Of a DNA stretch of 64,000 bases, positions 32,532 to 40,516 are shown one piece after another. The position numbers and the translations under genes are program-made. The stretch comes from UM-FILTER-47-13 sp964445195. GTDB taxonomy: Bacteria > Pseudomonadota > Alphaproteobacteria > Micavibrionales > Micavibrionaceae. The notes under the pieces are model-generated. The model ran no database searches and was not told where the DNA came from. It was given only the letters and a program-made list of their open reading frames with translations. The stretch lies in the NCBI GenBank assembly GCA_964445195.1, contig CAYUKA010000010.1, positions 1 to 64,000 of the forward strand. Direction: 5' to 3'. Within the stretch, counting starts at the first letter, position 1; the number at the start of each line of letters is the position of its first letter.

Positions 32532-33532
32532 TCTTTTTCGGCGAAGGTGGCAATCACAGGATGGTGGTCCGAACCAAAAGCCGGGCCAATTGTTTTATGA
32601 TTCAGAATTAGCGTATCGCTATACAAAACATGGTCTATCGGTATTTTTAGGAACGGTGCGAGATGAAACGATGGCCATGTCGGATTCTGCAGCACGTCAT
32701 ATGATTGATAATGCAGGCCTGAAACTGTAAGCAGTTCTTTAAAAGCGGGCGCGAATGGCGTTATATTAAAGTCGCCGATCATAACGGCAGCACCGTCAGT
32801 TTGAGCGGCTTTTTCGCCGATTGTGAGCAGTTCGAAATCTCTTTGGTGCTGGGCACGTCCGCTGGTTGGAGGTGGAGGGTGAAGCGCATAGATTGTTAAC
32901 GGCTGCGCAGCGGTTTCGGTTTTGATGACGAGCATAACGGCAAAAGAAGCAAAGAGCGCGCCGTCTAACATGATCTTTTCAGATTTTAAAAACGGGTAAC
33001 GGCTCAATACAACCATGCCGAAAGCATGAGTACGCGGCTCATGAATTTGATAAGGATAAATTTTTGCCAGGCGCTGCGCCATCTCAACAGTTGCCGTTTG
33101 TGCTTCCTGAAGAATGACCACATCATAGTCGCTCTCTGTGAGCCAGGCTTGTATGTCTGCAAAATCGTTGCGGCCATGGTTGTGGTTATAGGCGGCGATT
33201 GTATACGCCGCGTTATTTGTTGTTCCAGCTACAAATTCAAATGGCTTGTGCAGGTTCAAACGACTTTCGTAAACGTTGAGCAGCCCGATACAAAAGGCAA
33301 CCAGCGCCCAGTGTTTGTAAGAAGGGACGTATAGTATAGCGCCCAGTAAGAGCCCCCCGATGGCATATTGAATTGTAAAGTGACTGAACAGGTCCGGCAA
33401 AAAGTGGAAAGGGGCGAGAAGGGAGAGCAGATATGCCGCGATCAGGACCCAAAGTAACCACAAAAACTCACGGGCAAGATAGGTGCGGATTTTAGAGAGT
33501 TTATTTTGGTTCTGCAGACTGTCATCCGTCAT
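32528..33532 (-). CDS. Membrane-anchored endonuclease/exonuclease/phosphatase (EEP) family protein
   Basis: 334 residues. Three hydrophobic spans in the first 95 residues (around 25-45, 52-70 and 75-90) anchor it; the rest is an EEP domain. Catalytic landmarks: YNHNHGR, VVILQEAQ (metal-binding Glu), IYALHPPPP, VMIGDFNITPF (GDFN) and GSDHHPVIA (SDHxP). The domain probably faces the periplasm, by analogy with similar alphaproteobacterial proteins. Substrate is open: DNA, phosphoinositide or another phosphodiester. Base composition is visibly more AT-rich than the neighbours and codon use differs, suggesting acquisition by transfer. Confidence 0.85.
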   Translation of the reverse strand: MTDDSLQNQNKLSKIRTYLAREFLWLLWVLIAAYLLSLLAPFHFLPDLFSHFTIQYAIGGLLLGAILYVPSYKHWALVAFCIGLLNVYESRLNLHKPFEFVAGTTNNAAYTIAAYNHNHGRNDFADIQAWLTESDYDVVILQEAQTATVEMAQRLAKIYPYQIHEPRTHAFGMVVLSRYPFLKSEKIMLDGALFASFAVMLVIKTETAAQPLTIYALHPPPPTSGRAQHQRDFELLTIGEKAAQTDGAAVMIGDFNITPFAPAFKELLTVSGLHYQSYDVLQNPTWPSFHLAPFLKIPIDHVLYSDTLILNHKTIGPAFGSDHHPVIATFAEKD

Positions 33533-33989
33533 TTTTTTGTCTCTTGCTCCGGAAAAACTCTTTCAGGATTTGCCCGCATGCGGCGGCGTGCAGGCCGCTT
33601 TTGACGGCCGGGCGGTGGTGGCAGGTCGGCTGGCTGAAAAAGCGGGGGCCGTGCTCGACGCCACCCCCCTTGGGGTCGGACGCGCCGTAATAAAGCGTGC
33701 CGATCCGGGCGAAGCTGATCGCCGCTGCGCATAACGCGCACGGCTCCAGCGTGACGTACAAATCACATTCGGGAATGCGCTGCGTCCCGGCTTTTTCACA
33801 GCCTTCGCGGATCACCAGTATTTCGGCATGAGCGGTCGGGTCGTTGTACGCGCGCGTACGGTTGCCGTTCCGCGCGATGACCGTCCCGCTTTCGCGCTCG
33901 ACCAGCACCGCGCCGACCGGCACCTCGTCACGGGCGGCGGCTTTTCTTGCGTCTTCCAGCGCAATCGCCATATAGTCTTCAGCAGTCAT
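33522..33989 (-). CDS. tadA: tRNA-specific adenosine deaminase TadA
   Basis: 155 residues from the ATG at 33989. The zinc deaminase motifs are complete: HAE at residues 54-56 and PCALC with Cys84 and Cys87. It converts A34 to inosine in tRNA-Arg(ACG), needed to read CGN codons. An ATG three codons upstream (33998) is an alternative start; the longer open frame further upstream reads the opposite-strand rlu gene. It overlaps the preceding EEP gene by 11 bases on the same strand. The two starts of tadA and the pseudouridine synthase face each other. Confidence 0.93.
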   Translation of the reverse strand: MTAEDYMAIALEDARKAAARDEVPVGAVLVERESGTVIARNGNRTRAYNDPTAHAEILVIREGCEKAGTQRIPECDLYVTLEPCALCAAAISFARIGTLYYGASDPKGGGVEHGPRFFSQPTCHHRPAVKSGLHAAACGQILKEFFRSKRQKNDG

Positions 33990-34017
33990 AACGCTCATGG
34001 AACTGTACATACAAGAG

Positions 34018-34749
34018 ATGAACGCAGAAAGCAAAGACCGCATCGCCAAAGTGATTGCCCGCGCGGGGCTGTGTTCCCGCCGCGAGGCCGAGCGCTGGAT
34101 TGATGCCGGGCGTGTCGCCGTCAATGGCGCCCTGCTCGACAGTCCGGCCTGCACCGTCGGACCGGGCGATGCCGTGATGGTTGACGGGAAGCCATTGCCA
34201 CAGGCCGAGGCGCCGCGGCTGTTCCTGTATCATAAGCCGGCCGGGCTGGTGACGACGGCGCGGGACGAGCGCGGACGGGCGACCGTGTTTGATCATCTGC
34301 CGCCGGATTTGCCGCGCGTGGTCAGTGTCGGGCGGCTTGACCTGAACACCGAAGGCTTGCTGCTGTTGACCAATGACGGCGGCCTGGCGCGGTATATGGA
34401 GCTGCCGGCCACCGGCCTGCTGCGGCGCTACCGTGTGCGGGTGTTCGGTACGGTCGACGAGGCGGCGCTGGCCGGGCTGAAGAACGGGATCATTGTTGAC
34501 GGTGTACGCTATAAGGACATTGATGCGCGGCTGGAAAGCGTACAGGGTGCCAATAGCTGGCTGGCGGTCGGTTTGCGCGAGGGCAAGAACCGCGAAATTC
34601 GCCGGGTCATGGAAGCGCTGGACTTGCAGGTCAACCGTTTGATAAGAGTGGCGTACGGCCCGTTTGCGCTCGGCAAACTGGCGGCGGGCGCGGTAAGCGA
34701 AGTGCCGCAGAATAAGCTGCAACAGCAGCTGAAAGGTTATTTTTCATGA
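34018..34749 (+). CDS. Pseudouridine synthase, RluB/RsuA family
   Basis: 243 residues from the ATG at 34018. An S4 RNA-binding domain (residues 1-55, RIAKVIARAGLCSRREAERW) is followed by the RsuA/RluB catalytic domain with Asp108 in GRLDLNTEGLLLLTNDG, and KNREIRRVMEAL near the end. The family modifies uridines in 23S rRNA (RluB/RluE/RluF) or 16S rRNA (RsuA); the S4 domain and overall form favour RluB. An in-frame ATG at 33997 is less likely. Its last four bases overlap rsmD. Confidence 0.9.
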   Translation: MNAESKDRIAKVIARAGLCSRREAERWIDAGRVAVNGALLDSPACTVGPGDAVMVDGKPLPQAEAPRLFLYHKPAGLVTTARDERGRATVFDHLPPDLPRVVSVGRLDLNTEGLLLLTNDGGLARYMELPATGLLRRYRVRVFGTVDEAALAGLKNGIIVDGVRYKDIDARLESVQGANSWLAVGLREGKNREIRRVMEALDLQVNRLIRVAYGPFALGKLAAGAVSEVPQNKLQQQLKGYFS

Positions 34750-35327
34750 GGATCACCGGTGGGCAATGGCGCGGCCGGCAGGTCAGCGTTCCCAAAGGCC
34801 GCGACATCCGGCCAACGGCCGACAAGGTGCGGCAGGCCGTATTTAACAGCCTGCAGCGCTATGATCTGCCGCAGGACGCGCAGGTGCTCGACTTTTTTGC
34901 CGGTACCGGCGTGCTGGGGCTGGAGGCGCTGTCGCGCGGGGCGCAGTTCGCAACCTTTATTGATACCAGCCCGGCGGCGCTGGAGTGCTGCCGCCAGAAT
35001 GTCGCGGCGTTGGGGGCGGAGGCGCAGACGAAGATTTTGAAAAAAGACTCAACCAGGCTCGGCGATACGGCGCTGAATTACCTGCCGGCAACGCTGGCGT
35101 TTCTTGATCCGCCGTACCGGCAGGGCTTTGTGCTGCCGGCGCTGATGGTCGCGGTCAAGCGCGGCTGGCTGGCGGCCGGGGCGCTGTGCGTCATTGAGTG
35201 CGAAAAGGATGAAACGCTGTACCTGCCCGAGGTTTTCGCGCTGCTCAAGCGGCGGCTGTATGGCGATACCCAGATCGTGATTGCGCGTTACGGCCCCGGG
35301 CTGGCCGGGATTCCCAGAACCGAATGA
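34746..35327 (+). CDS. rsmD: 16S rRNA (guanine966-N2)-methyltransferase RsmD
   Basis: 193 residues. It begins MRITGGQWRGRQ, carries the family signature RPTADKVRQAVFNSL, the SAM-binding loop VLDFFAGTGVLGLEALSRGA and the catalytic LDPPYRQG (variant of NPPY). It methylates G966 of 16S rRNA. The ATGA overlap with the pseudouridine synthase implies a coupled rRNA-modification unit. Its final 40 bases overlap the 3' end of uppP on the opposite strand. Confidence 0.94.
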   Translation: MRITGGQWRGRQVSVPKGRDIRPTADKVRQAVFNSLQRYDLPQDAQVLDFFAGTGVLGLEALSRGAQFATFIDTSPAALECCRQNVAALGAEAQTKILKKDSTRLGDTALNYLPATLAFLDPPYRQGFVLPALMVAVKRGWLAAGALCVIECEKDETLYLPEVFALLKRRLYGDTQIVIARYGPGLAGIPRTE

Positions 35328-36118
35328 TCGAACGCGCCTGAATAAAGCAGGAACAGCAGCAGCAGCCCCAGCGCAACACGGTAAATCACGAACGGCGTAA
35401 AGCTGGCTTTTTCCAGCCAGCGCATCATCAGCGCGATCGCCGCCCAGCCGGACAGGAAGGCAAGGGCTGCTGCCAGCAGGGCTTCGACCCCCAGCGCCGC
35501 ATCGCCGGCCTGAAGGATATCAAGCCCGCCGAGGGTGCCGGCGCCGCTGATCGCGACAATGGCGAGCAGCAGCGAAAAGCGCGCGGCCTCACGCCGCGAA
35601 AAGCCGAGGGCGCGGGCGGCGGTGATGGTAATGCCGGAACGGCTGGTGCCGGGGACCAGCGCCAGAACCTGCGCCAGTCCGATTACGAACGCATCCCTGA
35701 TGGTTAGCCGTTCGAGCGTCTTTTCGGTTGGCGCATAACGGTCCGCCAGCCAGAGAACGATCCCGAAAATCAATGTGCACCAGGCCATCAGGTAAAGCGA
35801 GCGGGTCCAGTCCGGCCCGAGCATGTGAATGACAAACCCGGCGGCGATGACCGGCACAGAGCCGATAATGACGGCCAGCAGCAGCCCGGTATCGCGCCGT
35901 GTCGCCAGCGCGCAGATCATCTGCATCACATCGCGGCGGAAATAAAGCAGTGCCGCGCCGAGCGTACCGACATGCACGGCGACGTCGATCAACAGGTCGT
36001 TTGCCAGCCCGTCATCAAAAATCGTATGCGCCAGCACAAGATGACCGCTGGAACTGATCGGCAGGAATTCGGTAATCCCCTGGACCAGGGCGAGGATGAC
36101 AATGTGAAAAAGCGGCAT
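35288..36118 (-). CDS. uppP: Undecaprenyl-diphosphatase UppP (BacA)
   Basis: 276 residues, about eight membrane spans. Catalytic motifs: ALVQGITEFLPISSSGHL near the N terminus and VPGTSRSGITITAARALG in the second half, as in BacA-type phosphatases. It dephosphorylates undecaprenyl pyrophosphate to recycle the carrier for peptidoglycan and other glycans. The ATG at 36118 gives MPLFHIVILALVQG; an upstream ATG at 36172 would add an unlikely polar leader and run into the divergent small gene. The 3' end overlaps rsmD tail to tail by 40 bases. Confidence 0.94.
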   Translation of the reverse strand: MPLFHIVILALVQGITEFLPISSSGHLVLAHTIFDDGLANDLLIDVAVHVGTLGAALLYFRRDVMQMICALATRRDTGLLLAVIIGSVPVIAAGFVIHMLGPDWTRSLYLMAWCTLIFGIVLWLADRYAPTEKTLERLTIRDAFVIGLAQVLALVPGTSRSGITITAARALGFSRREAARFSLLLAIVAISGAGTLGGLDILQAGDAALGVEALLAAALAFLSGWAAIALMMRWLEKASFTPFVIYRVALGLLLLFLLYSGAFDHSVLGIPASPGP

Positions 36119-36170
36119 TATAGTGATCTTTGAGTTGTTACGCGCCACCACTGTAATCGAATTTTCCATC

Positions 36171-36377
36171 ATGATCTATCTTGTCGGCACGGTCGGATTT
36201 ATTTGCGGTTTTTTTCTCGGGCAGCTGATTCTGCTGCGCCTGCTGCGCGGTGTCGATAAAGACGAGCTGCTCAGCAATAAAGACATTCACTGGAAATACG
36301 GCATGCTGAACTGGGCGGTGGCGGTCCTGACCGCGGCCTGCGCGGTGTGGCTGTATAACCTGTATTTCGGGGTATAG
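36171..36377 (+). CDS. Small two-span membrane protein, function unknown
   Basis: 68 residues from the ATG at 36171 (84 if the ATG at 36123 is used). Two hydrophobic helices (about 2-24 and 43-63) flank a short charged loop with GVDKDELLSNKD. No family recognised. It is divergent from uppP with 52 bp between starts, and the 36123 start would put its first codons over the uppP leader. The clean amphipathic pattern and regular third-position GC support a real gene. Confidence 0.6.
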   Translation: MIYLVGTVGFICGFFLGQLILLRLLRGVDKDELLSNKDIHWKYGMLNWAVAVLTAACAVWLYNLYFGV

Positions 36378-36428
36378 TGCGGCGCAATATCGCCTCTTGC
36401 CGCTGCGATGAAAACGCCCTATCTTTCT

Positions 36429-36705
36429 TAGGCTCAGGCCCTCTAAATTTAGTAAAGTGCTGTTAATCATGAATCGTATAGAGGCAAGGAAAACAAGCGC
36501 TGGTATAGCCATAGCTATGGTGAGCTTGTTTGACGCCGCAGATATGCGATTCATGATTAACCCGGTAGCGGACGCGGCAAATTTCGGCATCTGTTTGCCC
36601 AAACCTCTTGAACGTAGCTACGGCTATGCCCTGTGAGGTTTGTACAAACATCTACACAAAATTTGACACGCGCAGAATTTACTAAATTTAGAGGTCCTGA
36701 GCCTA
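36429..36705. mobile_element. Nested-palindrome MITE-like element with 28-bp terminal inverted repeats
   Basis: The 370-bp gap between the small membrane protein and yceI is largely one element. Its ends, 36429-36456 and 36678-36705, are inverted copies matching at 27 of 28 positions. Inside, a perfect 15-bp inverted pair (36462-36476 with 36547-36561) encloses AAACAAGC/GCTTGTTT and a central CCATAGCTATGG (36509-36520). A second hairpin follows, AAACCTC at 36601 with GAGGTTT at 36635, around GTAGCTAC. It encodes no protein, and no target-site duplication is obvious. It resembles a non-autonomous transposable element or a REP-type repeat. Confidence 0.75.
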
Positions 36706-36748
36706 GGTTGTTTAATTTTTTCATGTTTCTGACACAGGGGGTAAATCT

Positions 36749-37351
36749 ATGATCCGTCTTTTCTCTTTAAGCGTGGCCGCGGCGGCCATGATGCTGTCTT
36801 TTACCGGTCCGGCGCAGGCGCAGGCCGAAACCTACGAGTTCGACAAGGCCCATACGCAAATCCTGTTCTTTGCCGACCATCTCGGTTTTTCCAAGTCGCA
36901 GGGCGAATTTCATGATTATGACGGCCACTTTGTTTTCGACCGTGAAAACCCGGAAAACTCGTCGATTGACGTGACAATCCAGACCGCCAGCATCGATATG
37001 GACATGGACCGCTGGGACGATCACATGAAGAACGAGGATTTCTTCAATGTCGAAGAGTTTCCGACCATGACCTTCAAAAGCACGGCGATTGAAGTGACCG
37101 GTGAGAACACCGCGAACATCACCGGCGACCTGACCCTGCTTGGTGAAACCAGGCCGGTGACGCTGGCCGTGACGCATAACAAATCCGGCCCGCATCCGAT
37201 GAATAACAAGATGATCGCCGGCCTGTCAGCCACCGCGACGATTGATCGCAGCGAATGGGGTATGAGCTATGGGTTGCCGATGATGAGCCCGGAAGTTGAA
37301 ATCCGGCTCGAGGTTGAGGGCATGCGGGTCGAAGAACCGGCAACCGAGTAA
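36749..37351 (+). CDS. YceI family periplasmic protein
   Basis: 200 residues. A signal peptide (to about residue 26, ending AQAQA) leads to a YceI lipocalin-like barrel: YEFDKAHTQILFFADHLGFS, SIDVTIQTASIDM, FFNVEEFPTMTFKSTAIE, GDLTLLGETRPVTL. Members bind isoprenoid-type lipids such as polyisoprenoid or ubiquinone-like molecules in the periplasm. The following gene fuses a cytochrome b561 to a second YceI domain, so the two probably act on the same quinone-like ligand. The start lies 43 bp after the palindromic element. Confidence 0.9.
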   Translation: MIRLFSLSVAAAAMMLSFTGPAQAQAETYEFDKAHTQILFFADHLGFSKSQGEFHDYDGHFVFDRENPENSSIDVTIQTASIDMDMDRWDDHMKNEDFFNVEEFPTMTFKSTAIEVTGENTANITGDLTLLGETRPVTLAVTHNKSGPHPMNNKMIAGLSATATIDRSEWGMSYGLPMMSPEVEIRLEVEGMRVEEPATE

Positions 37352-37357
37352 TCTGCC

Positions 37358-38566
37358 TTGCCTGCGGATGTAACGGGCGTGCGCTATTCCATGATTGCCA
37401 GGGGGCTGCACTGGGTTTCGGCACTGATTGTGCTCGGCCTGCTGCCCCTTGGCTATTACATGACCGGGCTTGACGCCAGCCCGTTCAAGCTTGAGCTTTA
37501 CAGTCTGCATAAATCCTTCGGCACGCTGCTGTTTTTCCTCGTGCTGGTGCGGCTGGTCTGGCGCTTTGTCAGCCCGCCGCCGGTGCCGCTGCCAACCCAT
37601 GCGGCGTGGGAAAAGGCGCTGGCGAAGCTGGTGCATGTCCTGCTGTATATCGGCATGATCGGCCTGCCGCTTTCGGGCTGGCTGATGGCGTCGGCCGGGG
37701 CGTTTCCGCATACATTTTTCGGTCTTTTTGATATGCCGGATCTGGCCGGGCAGGATGAGGCGCTGTTCAACCGGATGCGGCTGGCGCACGATATTGGCGG
37801 TTATGCGCTGATCGCCGCCGTCATCCTGCACGGGCTGGGGGCGTTCAAACATCATTTTATCGACCGCGACGATACGCTGGCGCGGATGCTGCCGTCTTTC
37901 GCCCCGGCGGCGGGGGCGGCCGTGACGGCGCTTGTCTTTGCCGGGGCGATGGCGGTCACCGGCTTGCTGGTGCTGGGGAGCTGGCTGGCGGCGCTGAAAC
38001 CGGCACCTGTCACTGCGGCATCGTCGTCTGTCGTTGCCGAGGCTGCGCCATCTGCCGCCGGGGCTGCGCCCTTGTGGGCGATCATTCACGAGCAGAGTGT
38101 CTTAGGCTTTTCCGTCACCGTGCAGAGCGAAGCTTTTGAGGGACAGTTTACATCTTTTGACGGTACGATCCGGTTTGACCCGGCGGCGCCGGAGCAGAGC
38201 ACGGCCACGGTCAGCGCCGCGATTGCCAGCGTGCAGACCGGCAGCGCCGAGCGTGATGAGTCGATTACCGCCCCGGCCTGGCTGGATGCGGCGGCTTTCC
38301 CGCGGGCGGTTTTTACCGCCGACAGCTTTGAGCGGCTTGATGACGGTTCGTATACGGCGCACGGGACCCTGACCCTGCGTGATGTCAGCCTGCCCGTGAG
38401 TGTGCCGTTTACGCTGGATATCGAGGATAATACGGCGCGCATGACCGGCGCGTTTACCGTGCCGCGGCTTGACTTCGGGATCGGTACCGGGGACTGGGCC
38501 GCCCCCGATCTGGTCGGTCATGAGGTCACAGTCGCTGTGGAGATTACGGCTGTACGTGGCGAGTAG
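37358..38566 (+). CDS. Cytochrome b561 fused to a YceI domain
   Basis: 402 residues from a TTG start. The N-terminal half (to about 200) is a four-helix cytochrome b561: RYSMIARGLHWVSAL, LHKSFGTLLFFLVLVRLVWR, AHDIGGYALIAAVILHGL, with probable haem ligands His18, His51, His144 and His158. After another span (about 175-200) and an Ala/Ser/Pro linker comes a YceI domain (235-402) facing the periplasm. The fusion suggests electron transfer to or from a lipid held by YceI. The start is uncertain: TTG 37358, GTG 37379 and ATG 37391 are all possible; the conserved RYS favours one of the first two. It follows yceI by 6 bp. Confidence 0.87.
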   Translation: MPADVTGVRYSMIARGLHWVSALIVLGLLPLGYYMTGLDASPFKLELYSLHKSFGTLLFFLVLVRLVWRFVSPPPVPLPTHAAWEKALAKLVHVLLYIGMIGLPLSGWLMASAGAFPHTFFGLFDMPDLAGQDEALFNRMRLAHDIGGYALIAAVILHGLGAFKHHFIDRDDTLARMLPSFAPAAGAAVTALVFAGAMAVTGLLVLGSWLAALKPAPVTAASSSVVAEAAPSAAGAAPLWAIIHEQSVLGFSVTVQSEAFEGQFTSFDGTIRFDPAAPEQSTATVSAAIASVQTGSAERDESITAPAWLDAAAFPRAVFTADSFERLDDGSYTAHGTLTLRDVSLPVSVPFTLDIEDNTARMTGAFTVPRLDFGIGTGDWAAPDLVGHEVTVAVEITAVRGE

Positions 38567-38753
38567 CATAGGCTTATACGCGAATCGTTTCCGGAATCAG
38601 TCATCACTGAGAGGCTGACCGGTATGACTCGGTATGACAAGGCCCAAATACGGCAAATAAACCGCCGGTCCGGCCCGATATATCGCCAAAAACGAATATA
38701 ACCGGCAATTGGGGGCTGTTCTTCATCCTTCGTCTAAGGTAGAGTTTTATGCT

Positions 38754-39422
38754 ATGAGGACATTGTTTCATCTTTGGCTGCATCCTTTCTCCCGCAAAGT
38801 GCGGATTGTGCTGGCGGAGAAAAATCTTGCTTTCGAGCTGAAGATCGAAAAGATCTGGGAGCGCCGTACCGAGTTCCTGGCGCTTAACCCCGCCGGTGAC
38901 GTGCCGGTGCTGATCGAGCCGGACGGCACGACGCTGGCGAACAGCCAGGTGATTTGCGAGTATCTTGAAGAGGTTTATCCGGAGGCCGGGCTGCTTGGCG
39001 CCGACCCGGTGCAGCGGGCGGAAACCCGCCGCCTGATCAGCTGGTTCGATGTTAAATTCAACCGCGAGGTGACGGATAACCTGGTCGGCGAAAAGCTGAT
39101 GAAACGCTTTTTAAAGCTTGGCGAGCCGCATGGTCCGTCGATCCGCGCCGGTCATGCCAATATTCACTATCATCTCGATTATATCGGTTTCCTGACAGAA
39201 AAGCGTAAATGGCTTGCCGGTGATTATTTTTCGGTTGCCGATATCGCTGCCGCCGCGCATTTATCGGCCATCGACTATATTGGCGATGTGCCGTGGGACG
39301 AACATCAGGCGGCGCGCGAATGGTATGCCCGCGTCAAGTCGCGGCCGAGCTTCCAGCCGTTGCTTGAGGACCGTATTCCCGGCTTTACCCCGGTGGAACA
39401 TTACGAAGACGTCGATTTCTAA
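38754..39422 (+). CDS. fzlA: FzlA-like FtsZ-binding protein (GST fold)
   Basis: 222 residues with thioredoxin-like N-terminal (HPFSRKVRIVLAEKNLAFEL, NPAGDVPVLIEPDG) and helical C-terminal GST domains. Features match alphaproteobacterial FzlA rather than a catalytic GST: KIWERRTEFLALNPAG, WFDVKFNREVTDNLVGEK, ANIHYHLDYIGFL, AAHLSAIDYIGDVPWDEH and the C-terminal tail ending HYEDVDF. In Caulobacter FzlA binds FtsZ, curves its filaments and promotes constriction. The ATG at 38754 is chosen; a longer frame from 38709 reads poor coding sequence. The 187-bp gap before it shows a 9-bp direct repeat (38620, 38630) and nothing else clear. Confidence 0.85.
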   Translation: MRTLFHLWLHPFSRKVRIVLAEKNLAFELKIEKIWERRTEFLALNPAGDVPVLIEPDGTTLANSQVICEYLEEVYPEAGLLGADPVQRAETRRLISWFDVKFNREVTDNLVGEKLMKRFLKLGEPHGPSIRAGHANIHYHLDYIGFLTEKRKWLAGDYFSVADIAAAAHLSAIDYIGDVPWDEHQAAREWYARVKSRPSFQPLLEDRIPGFTPVEHYEDVDF

Positions 39423-39447
39423 AAGCGTACTATCTATCAGGGTGTAA

Positions 39448-40365
39448 ATGACAAGCGCGGGTAAAAAGCTTTTCTGTTTTGGCTACGGCTATAGCTGCGA
39501 TTATCTGGGCGCCTCTTTGATGGATGAGGGCGGCTGGCGCGTTGCCGGCACCACCCGTGACCCGGACAAGCGTACAGCCATGCGCGAGCGGGGCGTTGAT
39601 GCGTTTTTATTCGATTATGAATACCCGATTGAGGACGCGCCACCGCTGCTGCATGATGTCACGCATCTGCTGATTTCCACGCCGCCCGGCGATGCCGGCG
39701 ATCCGGCCTTCCTGATCCATGAACCGGATATCACCCGCCTGCAGGCGCTGGAATGGATCGGCTATTTGTCCTCGACCGGTGTCTATGGGGACCGCGGCGG
39801 CGACTGGGTTGATGAAAGCGCCGAGATCCGGCCCGATACCAAGCGCGGTTCGCGCCGCGCCCGGGCGGAGGCGCAATGGCTTTCGCTCTATGAACAGCAT
39901 GGCCTGCCGGTTCATATTTTCAGGCTGGCCGGAATCTACGGCCCCGGCCGCAGTGCCATTGATTCGGTACGGACCGGGATGGCGCGGCGGATCGACAAGC
40001 CGGGTCATGCGTTTTCACGGATTCATGTGGCTGATATCGCACAGGTGCTGCGTGCGTCAATGGCGGCGCCCGATCCGGGCGCGGTCTATAATGTCTGCGA
40101 TGACCTGCCGGCGCAAAGTCATGAGGTGATCGATTATGCCTGTGAATTGCTGGGCCGGGAGCCGCCGCCGCTGATCCCGTTCGAGGATGCTGACATGGCG
40201 CCGATGGCGCGCAGCTTTTACCGCGACAACAAGCGGGTGTGCAACGATAAGATGAAGCACGATCTTGGCGTAAAGCTGCTTTATCCGGATTATAAAGCCG
40301 GCCTGCGCAGCTGCCTTGACGCCGAGCGGCCGGCTGGTCAACAAGCCGTGTCCGAAACCACGTAA
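39448..40365 (+). CDS. SDR-type NAD(P)-dependent epimerase/dehydratase-like protein
   Basis: 305 residues. An extended SDR fold: the N-terminal nucleotide-binding loop is FGYGYSCDYLG instead of the strict GxxGxxG, then LISTPPG, YLSSTGVYGDRGGDWVDE, and an IYGPGR segment followed by FSRIHVADIAQVL and YNVCDD. The usual YxxxK is not clear (SRRARAEAQWL lies in that place), so catalysis is doubtful. This resembles the YeeZ-type proteins that are often annotated NAD-dependent epimerase/dehydratase. Substrate unknown. It follows fzlA by 25 bp on the same strand and may be in its operon. Confidence 0.75.
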   Translation: MTSAGKKLFCFGYGYSCDYLGASLMDEGGWRVAGTTRDPDKRTAMRERGVDAFLFDYEYPIEDAPPLLHDVTHLLISTPPGDAGDPAFLIHEPDITRLQALEWIGYLSSTGVYGDRGGDWVDESAEIRPDTKRGSRRARAEAQWLSLYEQHGLPVHIFRLAGIYGPGRSAIDSVRTGMARRIDKPGHAFSRIHVADIAQVLRASMAAPDPGAVYNVCDDLPAQSHEVIDYACELLGREPPPLIPFEDADMAPMARSFYRDNKRVCNDKMKHDLGVKLLYPDYKAGLRSCLDAERPAGQQAVSETT

Positions 40366-40516
40366 GGGGTGGGGGCGTTATTGATCTCTATCCCTGACGT
40401 CATGCCCGCTGTTTTAGTTCGTCTTGCTGCGCAAGCCTTACCGCGGGGGTGACGGGGAAGAGGGGCGCGCGGCAATATCCGCTTGCACAAGGCAACGGTC
40501 GCAACAGGCAAAGCGT

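Noticed and set aside
38620..38638. 9-bp direct repeat (CGGTATGAC) before the fzlA-like gene
   Set aside because: Too short and without promoter context to claim a binding site.
40398..40452. Imperfect inverted repeat (GTCATGCCCGC with GCGGGGGTGAC) between the SDR and kinase genes
   Set aside because: Too many mismatches and a long loop to call a terminator or repeat element, though it might be a degraded REP-type sequence.
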